DNA of 64,000 nt from CAYQJS01 sp964417895 (lineage in GTDB: Bacteria > Chloroflexota > UBA6077 > SHYK01): assembly GCA_964417895.1 (NCBI GenBank), contig CAYQJS010000016.1:28384-92383 (forward strand), read 5' to 3'. Below are positions 17,210 through 25,537 of the stretch, one piece after another; the stretch's first letter is position 1; the number at the start of each line of letters is the position of its first letter. Below the pieces are notes generated by a model. The model saw nothing but the letters and a program-made list of their open reading frames with translations, searched no databases and had not been told where the DNA came from. The position numbers and the translations under genes are program-made.

Positions 17210-19423
17210 ATGCTGGACCGTCTCGTCCTCAAGGAGAACGAGATTTTCGCGGTCACCGACCGCGATGGAAACATCAGGGCCCAGAACGCCAACGGTCAGG
17301 GTTTGTACCTCGGCGACACCAGGTTTCTCAGCCTGTTCGACTTCTCTATCGACGACGTACCGCTTCAGCTCCTGTCCAGCGCGGGCGAGCTGAACTTCAC
17401 AAGCACCCTCCAGTTGGCGAACTTGCCAGCGACGCTTTCCGATGGAGCCCACCTCCCTGCTCGCACGCTGAGCGTGCGCCGCAACCGCTTCATTGATAAC
17501 GGCCTGCACGAACGCATCGGACTGCTTAACTACGGAGGTAGGGCGCTCACAGTCAAGCTCAGGCTTACCTTTGGAGCGGACTTCCGCGACCTGTTTGACG
17601 TGCGGGCTTACGCCGAGCGCACACAGCGGGGTGTTGTCGAGACACCTGAGGCGTCCGGCGACATCATCCGACTCAAATACCTGGGGCGGGACCAGGTTCC
17701 CCGCACGACCGTCATCGACTTCGATCGGGTGCCCGACCGGGTCGATCTCTTGAACCCCGAGGCCCAGGCCATCGGCCCTCCACCCGAGCACGTCACGTCT
17801 GAGCTAGAGAGCGATCCGCGAACCGAAAGCGGCCGCACCCCGCCACTTGCGCAGGCCTCGTTTACCGTGACGCTGGCGCCACGGGAGCGGTGGTCCGTAG
17901 CCGTGCATGTGGCGCCCGTGGTTGGTGTGCAGCCCAAGCCACCCCCGCCAGCCCCGCTGCTCGACGATTCCTTCGGGAGGATCCTGGATGGGTACCGCGA
18001 GTGGGAGGCTGGCTGCACCCGTATCACGACGGACCACGAGCTCCTCAACCAGCTCATCCTCCAGAGCTTGCACGACCTGCGTCTCACGATGAATCGTGCC
18101 GAGACAGGTCTGGTGCCCGTGGCGGGCATCCCCTGGTTTGCCGTGCCGTTCGGGCGCGACAGCCTCATCACAGCGCTCCAGACCCTGTGCTTGACTCCCG
18201 ACATTGCCTACGGCGCACTCCGCTTTCTCGCCGCGCATCAGGGGAAGGCCGTTGACCCGTGGCGCGATGAGGAACCCGGGAAGATCCTTCACGAGATCCG
18301 AAGTGGGGAGATGGCCACGCTCCGGGAGGTACCCCAGACACCCTACTACGGTAGCGCGGATGCGACCCCACTCTTTGTTTACGTCTTCACAGAGCTGGTG
18401 CGCTGGACGGACGATTGGGAGCTGGCGGATGCGCTGCGGCCTAACATCGAGCGCGCGCTGGACTGGATCCGCACCTACGGCGACGTCGACGGCGACGGGC
18501 TCGTTGAGTACCGGTCCCGATCACCCAAAGGCATCCGCAACCAGGGCTGGAAGGACTCCTTCGATGCGGTCTGCTTTCCAGACGGCCAACTGGCCGAGCC
18601 GCCCATCGCAATGGCCGAGATCCAGGGCTACTGTTACGGAGCTGAGGCGCGGATGGCGCCGCTGTTTCGGCGTTGGGGCGAGAAGGCGAAGGCCGAGGCG
18701 TGTGAGCGCTCGGCTGCGATGCGGAAGCGGCGCTTCGATGAGGCCTTCTGGCTGGAGCGCGAGGGCTTCTACGCCGAGGCGCTCGATAGGGACAAACGAC
18801 CCGTGCCCGCCATGACCTCGAACCCGGCACACTGCCTCCTCATGGGCATGCTGGACGGCCCACGAGCCGACGCCTTCGTCGAGCGGCTCATGCGTGAGGA
18901 TATGCTGTGCGGCTGGGGCATCCGGACTCTGAGCAGCGACTACCCGACCTTCAACCCCATGAGTTACCACAACGGCTCGATCTGGCCGCACGATAACTCG
19001 ATCGTCGCGGCTGGCCTCCAGCGCTCGGGTTACGCGGTTGCCGCGCTGCGCGTCATGCAGGAGACGTTCGAGGCCGGCCTTCGGCTTCCCGGCTATCGCG
19101 TGCCAGAGCTCTATTGTGGCTTCAGCCGGGACCGCCGCTACCAGTCCTCGCCTGCGGCCTACCCCGTCGCATGCTCGCCGCAGAGCTGGGCGGCAGGAGC
19201 AGTGTTCCTCATGCTCCAGCACCTGATCGGGATTGAACCAGACTTGAGCGAACGAAGGCTTGTACTCCGGCCCTCGCTGCTGCCGTCACTGAACGAGGTC
19301 CACTTCGCAGACATGCGCCTGGGCGAGCAAAAGGTCTCGATCCACGTCTGGCGCTCCGGCCAGGACATCCGATGCGAGGTGGCTGGGGCCAACGGCCTGG
19401 AAGTCGTCATCGATCAGCCCTGA
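17210..19423 (+). CDS. Glycogen-debranching-type amylo-alpha-1,6-glucosidase
   Basis: A 737-residue protein. Residues about 1-230 match the N-terminal beta-sandwich of bacterial debranching-type enzymes (LVLKENEIFAVTDRDGNI, GLYLGDTRFLSLFDF). From about 270 a six-hairpin alpha/alpha toroid follows, with GIPWFAVPFGRDSLITALQTL, HQGKAVDPWRDEEPGKILHE, the DGLVEYRSRSPKGIRNQGWKDS block and YHNGSIWPHDNSIVAAGL, which contain the usual acidic catalytic candidates. It probably acts on alpha-glucans in the cytoplasm, though the related family also includes other glycosidases. ATG 17210 is five bases after purA. Its 3' end overlaps the opposing gene by about 10 bases. Confidence 0.88.
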   Translation: MLDRLVLKENEIFAVTDRDGNIRAQNANGQGLYLGDTRFLSLFDFSIDDVPLQLLSSAGELNFTSTLQLANLPATLSDGAHLPARTLSVRRNRFIDNGLHERIGLLNYGGRALTVKLRLTFGADFRDLFDVRAYAERTQRGVVETPEASGDIIRLKYLGRDQVPRTTVIDFDRVPDRVDLLNPEAQAIGPPPEHVTSELESDPRTESGRTPPLAQASFTVTLAPRERWSVAVHVAPVVGVQPKPPPPAPLLDDSFGRILDGYREWEAGCTRITTDHELLNQLILQSLHDLRLTMNRAETGLVPVAGIPWFAVPFGRDSLITALQTLCLTPDIAYGALRFLAAHQGKAVDPWRDEEPGKILHEIRSGEMATLREVPQTPYYGSADATPLFVYVFTELVRWTDDWELADALRPNIERALDWIRTYGDVDGDGLVEYRSRSPKGIRNQGWKDSFDAVCFPDGQLAEPPIAMAEIQGYCYGAEARMAPLFRRWGEKAKAEACERSAAMRKRRFDEAFWLEREGFYAEALDRDKRPVPAMTSNPAHCLLMGMLDGPRADAFVERLMREDMLCGWGIRTLSSDYPTFNPMSYHNGSIWPHDNSIVAAGLQRSGYAVAALRVMQETFEAGLRLPGYRVPELYCGFSRDRRYQSSPAAYPVACSPQSWAAGAVFLMLQHLIGIEPDLSERRLVLRPSLLPSLNEVHFADMRLGEQKVSIHVWRSGQDIRCEVAGANGLEVVIDQP

Positions 19424-20487
19424 GGGCGAAGGCCAATCTCGCCGAGCCCGGCGGCGATCGCTTCGGCGGCGTCTGCCGGGAGAAGCCGAGCCGCGGCCTC
19501 CGCCAACGAGGCGCGGCCGGCGGCATCGTCCAGCAGCCGCCTAACGTGTTCGGCGAGCACACTGGCGGTGAGCTCTCGCTCTTCGAGAACCACCCCCGCC
19601 CCATGCCGCGCGAAGACCGCTGCGTTCGCTTCCTGGTGCGAGTCCGGCATGGGGACCACAATGGCCGGCTTCGCCAAGGCAGAAATCTCCGATAAGGCCG
19701 ACATGCCGGCCCGCGTCAGAACGACGTCTGCAATCGCGAGGGCGTCCGCCATCTCTTCCACGAGAAACTCATACTGGTGGTAGCGGGGGTGGCTCAGATC
19801 CCGGCTCCCTTTTCCGGCTCCGGTGAGATGGATGATCTGGCAGGGCTCGACGAGGTCGCGCGCAGCCTCGACGGCAAGCTCGTTCAGTCTTAGAGCGCCG
19901 GTCCCGCCGCCCGTCACCAGAACTGTCGGTACGCCTGCCAGAAGATTGAAGCGCTTGCGGGCTCGGTCGCGGTCGCCGCGCAGCACCGAGGCGCGCACAG
20001 GGTTACCGACGACCCGCGCGGCAGACGTGCGGAAGGAGCGGCGAGTCTCGGGAAACGCCACGGTCAGCTGGGTTGCGAAGGGGGCCAGGATCCGGTTCGC
20101 CAGACCCGGCAGCAGGTCTTGCTGGTGGATGCTGATCGGTACTCTCAATAAGCATGCGGCTAGCAACGGCGGGACCGTCGCGAAACCGCCGGCGCCGAAC
20201 GCCACGTCGGGGTGAAACCGACGCACGACGCCTACCGCTTGCGCCACTCCCAGGAGCGCCAGGCCCGGATCGGTCAGATTGCGCCAGGTGGCGAATCGTC
20301 TGAGCCGCCCGGCGCGCATCGGCGTGAACGCCAATCCCGCCGCGCGGACCAGCGCTGCCTCGGGGCCAGCGACGGTGCCGACGTACATGCACTCCACGTC
20401 GGGCCGCATTCTCAGCATGGCCTCTGCCACGGCCAGCACCGGAGCGGCTGACCCACCCGAGCCACCACCAGCCAGGAGAACCCGCAT
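19414..20487 (-). CDS. MurG-like UDP-GlcNAc transferase
   Basis: GT28-family protein of 357 residues, similar to MurG, which adds GlcNAc to lipid I on the inner membrane face. Visible: MRVLLAGGGSGGSAAPVLAV (MurG normally has GGTGGHxxP; here the His is not present), GAGGFATVPPLLAACLLRVPISIHQQD, VLVTGGGTGALRLNEL, and the donor loop LTRAGMSALSEISALAKPAIVVPMP followed by HQEANA. Start set at ATG 20487, which gives the correct N-terminus; a long upstream open frame is non-coding. No other mur genes adjoin it, so an orphan paralogue with another substrate is possible. Confidence 0.75.
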   Translation of the reverse strand: MRVLLAGGGSGGSAAPVLAVAEAMLRMRPDVECMYVGTVAGPEAALVRAAGLAFTPMRAGRLRRFATWRNLTDPGLALLGVAQAVGVVRRFHPDVAFGAGGFATVPPLLAACLLRVPISIHQQDLLPGLANRILAPFATQLTVAFPETRRSFRTSAARVVGNPVRASVLRGDRDRARKRFNLLAGVPTVLVTGGGTGALRLNELAVEAARDLVEPCQIIHLTGAGKGSRDLSHPRYHQYEFLVEEMADALAIADVVLTRAGMSALSEISALAKPAIVVPMPDSHQEANAAVFARHGAGVVLEERELTASVLAEHVRRLLDDAAGRASLAEAAARLLPADAAEAIAAGLGEIGLRPQG

Positions 20488-20574
20488 TTGCCCACCCACT
20501 CCGCGAGTGTGACACGCATCGAGGATTTTGTAAGATATTGCACGTTTCCGCAGGTTTTCGCCGAGGAGTGCAGG

Positions 20575-21264
20575 GTGGCAGCTCCCTCCGCTGCCCTTTC
20601 GCCCGACTGGATGTCTATCGGACGAGCATGCCAGATGCTGGGTGTTAACCCGGCAACCCTGCGGCAATGGACCGCCAGCGGCAAGCTCCACGTGTACCGA
20701 ACACCCGGAGGCCATCGACGGTTCAGCGCCGCCGAGATCGCCGCCTTCAGCAGAACGGAGAACCTCAGCGACCCGTGCAACGTCGCAGACGAGGTTATTG
20801 CGCAGCTTCGATCGCGCTATCGAGCGCTCGCGCAGTCACCGGCCGCGCACCAGGGGTGGCTTGCCACCATCGACGATGGTGCTCGGCGCCACTACCATGA
20901 CCTGGGCGACCAGCTCCTGGAGCTGCTCGGCCGTTACCTCCACGCCGGCGCGCCTCGCCTGAGACATCGAGGTCTGATGCGTGCCCGTGAGATCGGATCG
21001 CAATACGGAGACCTCGCACGGTCCTCGGGTGTCGACGCGCCGCGGGCGGTTGAGGCCTACCTGCTGTTCCGGCGCCCGCTCCTCGACGTGCTCTCGCACA
21101 GCCTTCTGGCGCACGCCGCCCTGGCCTCCCAGCTGGGCCGTCTCATGCGCGACGCCGAGCGCATCATGGACGAAGTGCTCGTCGGAATGACCCGCTCGGG
21201 CCCCAGTTCCCAACACGATGACCCCGGGCCGATCCCATCCCGTAGGGAGCGAGAGCCCGTATGA
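20575..21264 (+). CDS. MerR-type HTH regulator with RsbRD-like sensor domain
   Basis: A 229-residue predicted transcription factor. Residues about 10-65 form a MerR/excisionase-like winged helix (SIGRACQMLGVNPATLRQW, then VYRTPGGHRRFSAAEI). Residues about 85-220 are all-helical and resemble the N-terminal RsbRD/sensor-kinase helical domain (ARRHYHDLGDQLLELLGRYL; REIGSQYGDLARSSGVD; RAVEAYLLFRRPLLDVLS). Start GTG 20575 is preferred because GAGGAG lies about 8 bases upstream; an earlier ATG at 20488 would read through an AT-rich promoter-like stretch. It overlaps hemA by ATGA, so it is co-translated with the haem operon and is a plausible haem-pathway regulator; that role is inferred. Confidence 0.72.
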   Translation: MAAPSAALSPDWMSIGRACQMLGVNPATLRQWTASGKLHVYRTPGGHRRFSAAEIAAFSRTENLSDPCNVADEVIAQLRSRYRALAQSPAAHQGWLATIDDGARRHYHDLGDQLLELLGRYLHAGAPRLRHRGLMRAREIGSQYGDLARSSGVDAPRAVEAYLLFRRPLLDVLSHSLLAHAALASQLGRLMRDAERIMDEVLVGMTRSGPSSQHDDPGPIPSRREREPV

Positions 21265-22559
21265 CAGCCGCCACGTTGAAGGTGCTCGGGCTGAACCACC
21301 GAACGGCTCCCGTCGAGGTGCGCGAGCGACTGGCGTTCACCGACGAGGACCAGCCTCAGGCGCTGGCTGCGCTATCTCAGCTCGGGGATGAAGCGTGCAT
21401 CCTCTCCACCTGCAATCGGACGGAGCTGTATTTGGTCTCGGACCTCGCCCACCCGGAGACCGCGCTGATCGAGTTCCTCGCAGTGAGCCACGAGGTGCCG
21501 CCGTCGGAGGTCCGTCAGCACTCCTACACTCTGGACGAGGAGGACGCTGTACGCAACTTGCTGCGTGTCGCCAGCGGTCTCGACTCGATGGTGTTGGGCG
21601 AAGCGCAGATCCTGGGGCAGGTGCGGACGGCGTTCCAGGCCGCGACGGACGCCCACACGGTCGGCCGCATCCTGGGTCGCTTGCTCCCTCTCGCCATCGA
21701 GGTGGCGCGGCGCGTCCGGACCGAGACGAGTATCGGCCGTGGCTCCCTATCGCCCAGCTCTGCCGCCGTCGAGCTGGCGCGGAGCGCTTTGGGCGAACTG
21801 CGAGCCAGTTCAGTGCTTGTGATTGGCGCCGGAGAAGCAGGCAGGACAACGGCTCGTAGCCTGGCTGACTCCGGGGTCGAGCGGATTGTTGTCGCCAACC
21901 GCTCACTGCCGGCGGCCGAGGAGGTGGCGGCCGCGGTGGGCGGAGCCGCCGTCCTCAATACGGACTTGAGTACTGCGCTAGAGGGCGCCGACATCGTCAT
22001 TAGCTGTACGGGCGCCGCCGAGCACGTCGTTTCACTCGACATGATCCGCGGCGCCATGGCCCGGCGCGGACAGCGCCTCCTGTTCTGTGTCGATATCGCG
22101 GTACCGCGCGACTTCGACCCGGCGATCGCCCAGGTCCCGAACGTCCACCTCTACAACGTCGACGATCTCCGTGCCATCTGCGCTGCCCATCTCCTCGACC
22201 GCCAGCACGAGGCGGAGTCGGCCGAGCGGATCGTCGAGGAGGGAGTCGCGGACTATCGCACCTGGCACGCGGCCCAGACCCTGGTTCCCACGATCGGCGC
22301 GCTCTACCAGCGAGCCGACGCCATTCGACGCACCGAAGTAGACCGGACGTTGCGCAGGCTCAATGGCCTATCAGCAGATCAGCGAGACATGATCGACGCC
22401 ATGACCGCTTCCATTGTGCGACGCATCCTGCACGACCCCGTTAGTGCCCTGAAGGCGCGGAGCGCCGATCTGGACTCGCCAGAGCTGGCCCGGCTGGTGC
22501 AAGAACTGTTCGCCCTGCCCGCTGACGCTCTCGAGGCGCCCGGCCGACCCCTTCCATGA
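21261..22559 (+). CDS. hemA: Glutamyl-tRNA reductase
   Basis: First committed step of C5-route tetrapyrrole synthesis: NADPH reduction of Glu-tRNA(Glu) to glutamate-1-semialdehyde. The 432-residue protein has GLNHRTAPVEVRERLAF at the N-terminus, ACILSTCNRTELYLV with the nucleophilic Cys near residue 50, GLDSMVLGEAQILGQVR, the NADPH domain VLVIGAGEAGRTTARSLAD, and a C-terminal dimerisation helix region. The ATGA overlaps with both neighbours indicate a tightly coupled operon. Confidence 0.96.
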   Translation: MTAATLKVLGLNHRTAPVEVRERLAFTDEDQPQALAALSQLGDEACILSTCNRTELYLVSDLAHPETALIEFLAVSHEVPPSEVRQHSYTLDEEDAVRNLLRVASGLDSMVLGEAQILGQVRTAFQAATDAHTVGRILGRLLPLAIEVARRVRTETSIGRGSLSPSSAAVELARSALGELRASSVLVIGAGEAGRTTARSLADSGVERIVVANRSLPAAEEVAAAVGGAAVLNTDLSTALEGADIVISCTGAAEHVVSLDMIRGAMARRGQRLLFCVDIAVPRDFDPAIAQVPNVHLYNVDDLRAICAAHLLDRQHEAESAERIVEEGVADYRTWHAAQTLVPTIGALYQRADAIRRTEVDRTLRRLNGLSADQRDMIDAMTASIVRRILHDPVSALKARSADLDSPELARLVQELFALPADALEAPGRPLP

Positions 22560-23485
22560 CCGGCACGCCCACGCAGGCCGCGACATTGCGGCTCGGCACG
22601 CGCGGCAGCACCCTGGCCCGGCGTCAGGCGTCCATCGCCGCCAGCGCGATTCGTGCCGTCCACCCCAACATCACTTGCGACGTCCTGGTGATTCGTACGC
22701 GTGGCGATCTGATGCCTGAGCAGCCCGTCTCCGAGTTCCAGGATCAGGGTGCGTTCGTGCGCCAGATTGAAAACGCCCTCCTTGGGGAACGCATTGACCT
22801 CGCGGTCCACAGCTTCAAGGACATGCCCTCGGCCTCCACGCCGGGGCTGCGCATCGGCGCCTTTCTACCTCGGGCTGACCCGAGCGACGTGCTGGTGAGC
22901 CGCTGGGGCCGCAGGCTGGCTGAGCTCCCCGCTGGGGCAACGGTTGGGACTGGGAGCCCAAGGCGCGCGGCTCTCCTGCGGAGCATACGCCCGGAGGCAA
23001 ATGTCGTCGCGCTCCGCGGCAACGTAGACACCCGCCTCCGCCGCGTTGCCGACGGCGATCTCGATGCTGTCGTTCTGGCCCTGGCCGGACTCCAACGACT
23101 CGGCCGGGAGCACGAGGTGACCGAGATCCTGGAGCCGCTGGAGTTCACGCCGGCTGTCGGCCAGGGGATCCTCGCGGTGCAGATCTGCGCGGACGACCGA
23201 CGCCTCGCCGACCTCCTCACCCCGCTGGACGACGCGGACACGCGGGTGTGCGCATCCGCCGAGCGCGCCGTGGCCATGACGATTAAAGCAAGTTGCCACA
23301 CACCGCTTGGCGCATACGCTCGCATTGCGAACGGGCAGCTGGAGCTGTCGGCGGTGCTGGCATCCGACGAGCCTACCTCTCTGCTCCGGGTGCGGGATCG
23401 AGGTGATCCGTTCGAGGCGGTGGCCATCGGAGAACGCGCCGGGCTCGCACTCATCGCTGCGCTCCGCGAGGCAATTAGCATATGA
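22556..23485 (+). CDS. hemC: Hydroxymethylbilane synthase (porphobilinogen deaminase)
   Basis: Polymerises four porphobilinogens into hydroxymethylbilane. The 309-residue product has LRLGTRGSTLARRQ at the start, AVHSFKDMP (catalytic Asp region), VGTGSPRRAALL and LRGNVDTRLRR (arginine-rich cofactor pocket), and KASCHTPLGAYA, where the Cys carries the dipyrromethane cofactor. Four-base overlaps with hemA and hemD. Confidence 0.96.
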   Translation: MTGTPTQAATLRLGTRGSTLARRQASIAASAIRAVHPNITCDVLVIRTRGDLMPEQPVSEFQDQGAFVRQIENALLGERIDLAVHSFKDMPSASTPGLRIGAFLPRADPSDVLVSRWGRRLAELPAGATVGTGSPRRAALLRSIRPEANVVALRGNVDTRLRRVADGDLDAVVLALAGLQRLGREHEVTEILEPLEFTPAVGQGILAVQICADDRRLADLLTPLDDADTRVCASAERAVAMTIKASCHTPLGAYARIANGQLELSAVLASDEPTSLLRVRDRGDPFEAVAIGERAGLALIAALREAISI

Positions 23486-24342
23486 AGCGCTACGCCGCGG
23501 CTGACCCCCTTGAGGGCCTGACCATACTGGTGACGCGCCCGCAAGGGCAGGCACGCGGTTTGGTGGAAGCGCTGCGCGCGGAGCGAGCGCATCCCATCGA
23601 GATGCCGGCCATCGCCATCGAGCCGCCGGACTCCTTCGAAGCGCTGGACGGCGCCATCCGGCGGGGCGGCTACGACTGGGCGATCTTCACCAGCGCCAAC
23701 GGCGTGGAGTCTTTCTTCCGCCGCCTGCGCGTCCTCGGCAGCGGGCCCGACTGGTTTCGAGGAGTCAGCGTCGCGGTTATCGGTCCAGCAACGGCCGGCT
23801 CCCTCGCGGCGCATGGCGTAACCGCCGACCTGGTGCCCGATGAATACGTCGCCGAGGCGCTGGTCGCGTGTCTGAGCGACACGGTGGCTCTCGCGGGCCA
23901 GCGCGTGCTCCTACCGCGCGCGGACATCGCGCGGGACGCGCTGGTGAAGGGATTGCTCGAGGCCGGCGCGATTGTCGACGCGGTGGAGGCCTACCGAACG
24001 GTCCCTGCGCCCGCTGCACCCGAGTTGGTGAGGCAGCTGCGAGGCGGACAGGTCGACGTGGTGACGTTCACGAGCCCATCGACGGTGCGCGCGCTGCTAT
24101 TGATGCTCGGCGCCGATGCCGACGCGGTCGCCGACGCGACCATCGCCTGCATCGGCCCGATAACCGCGACAGCCGCTCGTGAGGCCGGACTCCACGTGAA
24201 CGTTGTGGCAACCACATATACAGTGCAGGGGCTCGTGGCCGCGCTGCGGACCTATTTCGGTGAGCGGCGAGCTGATGTTCTTGTCACGCGGGCTCACAGC
24301 CAGCCCAGCGCAAGCCAGGCAGAAAGGACAGGTCCGGCATGA
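23482..24342 (+). CDS. hemD: Uroporphyrinogen-III synthase
   Basis: Closes hydroxymethylbilane into uroporphyrinogen III with D-ring inversion. The 286-residue sequence is poorly conserved, as is normal for HemD, but shows the two-lobed pattern: LTILVTRPQGQARGLVEAL, IEPPDSFEALDGAI, YDWAIFTSANGVESFFRRL, VAVIGPATAGSLAAHGV, then DVVTFTSPSTVRALL and ACIGPITATAAREAGL. Position between hemC and hemB with ATGA overlaps at both ends confirms the assignment. A C-terminal tail of about 30 residues extends beyond the usual end. Confidence 0.93.
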   Translation: MKRYAAADPLEGLTILVTRPQGQARGLVEALRAERAHPIEMPAIAIEPPDSFEALDGAIRRGGYDWAIFTSANGVESFFRRLRVLGSGPDWFRGVSVAVIGPATAGSLAAHGVTADLVPDEYVAEALVACLSDTVALAGQRVLLPRADIARDALVKGLLEAGAIVDAVEAYRTVPAPAAPELVRQLRGGQVDVVTFTSPSTVRALLLMLGADADAVADATIACIGPITATAAREAGLHVNVVATTYTVQGLVAALRTYFGERRADVLVTRAHSQPSASQAERTGPA

Positions 24343-25364
24343 CTGCACCGCTCATTGAAACTTCCAGCGCCGCGACCTCGCACACCACCGGCTTCCCCAG
24401 CATCAGGCCTCGGCGTCTGCGGCGCACGTCGCAACTGCGGCAGCTCGTCCGTGAGACCGCGCTCGCGCCATCTGACTTCATCGAGCCTCTCTTCGTTGCT
24501 GAAGGGGTCCGCGAGCGAGTGCCGGTGCCCTCGATGCCCGGCGTCTTCCAACTATCGATCAGCGAGCTGGTGCGCGAAGCACGTGAGACCGAGTCGCTTC
24601 GCGTGCCGGCCATCATCGTTTTCGGGATTCCCGACGCGAAGGACCAGCTTGGAACGGGCGCCTACGACCGCGACGGCATCGTTCAGCGCGCGGTACGGGC
24701 TATCAAAGATGCCTGCCCGGACCTGGTCGTCATCACGGACGTCTGTCTGTGTGAATACACGAGCCACGGGCACTGCGGCGTCGTCTCGGATGGCGCGGTT
24801 CTGAACGACCCCACCCTTGAGCTCCTCGCGCGGACTGCCGTCTCCCACGCCGATGCCGGAGCCGACGTTGTGGCGCCCTCCGACATGATGGACGGGCGAG
24901 TCGGAGCCATTCGGCGAGCCTTGGATGAGACCGGCCACGTGGACACTCCAATCCTGTCGTACGCGGCGAAGTACGCGTCGGCTTTCTATGGCCCGTTCCG
25001 AGAGGCTGCCGAGTCCACGCCGCAGTTCGGGGATCGCCGCTCATACCAGATGGACGTCGGCAATGTCCGCGAGGCGCTGCGGGAAGTGGAGCTTGACGTC
25101 CAGGAGGGCGCGGACATGGTCATGGTGAAGCCGGCCCTGGCCTTCCTGGACGTCCTCTGGCGGGTGAAGCAGACGGTTGCCGTGCCGGTGGGCGCGTACA
25201 ACGTGAGCGGCGAATACGCAATGGTGAAAGCAGCCGCGGAGCGAGGGTGGATCGACGGCCCGGCCATCATGCTCGAGATCCTAACGGGGATCAAACGAGC
25301 GGGGGCCGACTTCATTCTCACCTACCACGCGCGGGAGGCGGCTCGCGCCCTGGGGTGGGGGTAG
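24339..25364 (+). CDS. hemB: Delta-aminolevulinic acid dehydratase (porphobilinogen synthase)
   Basis: Condenses two 5-aminolevulinates into porphobilinogen. In the 341-residue protein, ITDVCLCEYTSHGHCGV provides the cysteine triad of zinc-dependent family members, YAAKYASAFYGPFREA and MVMVKPALAFLD contain the two active-site lysines, and the end has IKRAGADFILTYHA. The order hemA-C-D-B-L is complete for synthesis from Glu-tRNA to uroporphyrinogen III. A triple tandem repeat separates it from hemL. Confidence 0.96.
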   Translation: MTAPLIETSSAATSHTTGFPSIRPRRLRRTSQLRQLVRETALAPSDFIEPLFVAEGVRERVPVPSMPGVFQLSISELVREARETESLRVPAIIVFGIPDAKDQLGTGAYDRDGIVQRAVRAIKDACPDLVVITDVCLCEYTSHGHCGVVSDGAVLNDPTLELLARTAVSHADAGADVVAPSDMMDGRVGAIRRALDETGHVDTPILSYAAKYASAFYGPFREAAESTPQFGDRRSYQMDVGNVREALREVELDVQEGADMVMVKPALAFLDVLWRVKQTVAVPVGAYNVSGEYAMVKAAAERGWIDGPAIMLEILTGIKRAGADFILTYHAREAARALGWG

Positions 25365-25398
25365 CTCGTGAGAGCGCAGATCGGACGGCCACCCCCCT

Positions 25399-25524
25399 CC
25401 CCAACCCTCCCCCGCAAGGGGGGAGGGAGCAGGCTCGACTCCCCAACCCTCCCCCGCACGGGGGGAGGGGACAGGCTCGGCTCCCCAACCCTCCCCCGCA
25501 AGGGGGGAGGGGACAGGGTTGCCT
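25399..25524. repeat. Three exact-period tandem copies of the C/G-rich palindrome (42 bp)
   Basis: Units begin at 25399, 25441 and 25483, a strict 42-base period. Each holds CCCCAACCCTCCCCC, a GCAA or GCAC turn and GGGGGGAGGG. The array lies between hemB and hemL and could form serial RNA hairpins that modulate hemL expression. There are no spacers between units, so it is not a CRISPR. Confidence 0.9.
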
Positions 25525-25537
25525 CCGCCGGCCCTCG

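Noticed and set aside
19300..20715. A longer N-terminus for the MurG-like protein
   Set aside because: The extension covers the promoter and coding start of the divergent regulator, and the GGGSGG loop begins right after ATG 20487 as in the family.
25399..25524. CRISPR array
   Set aside because: The 42-base units abut each other with no unique spacers and are copies of the dispersed palindrome family; no cas genes are present.
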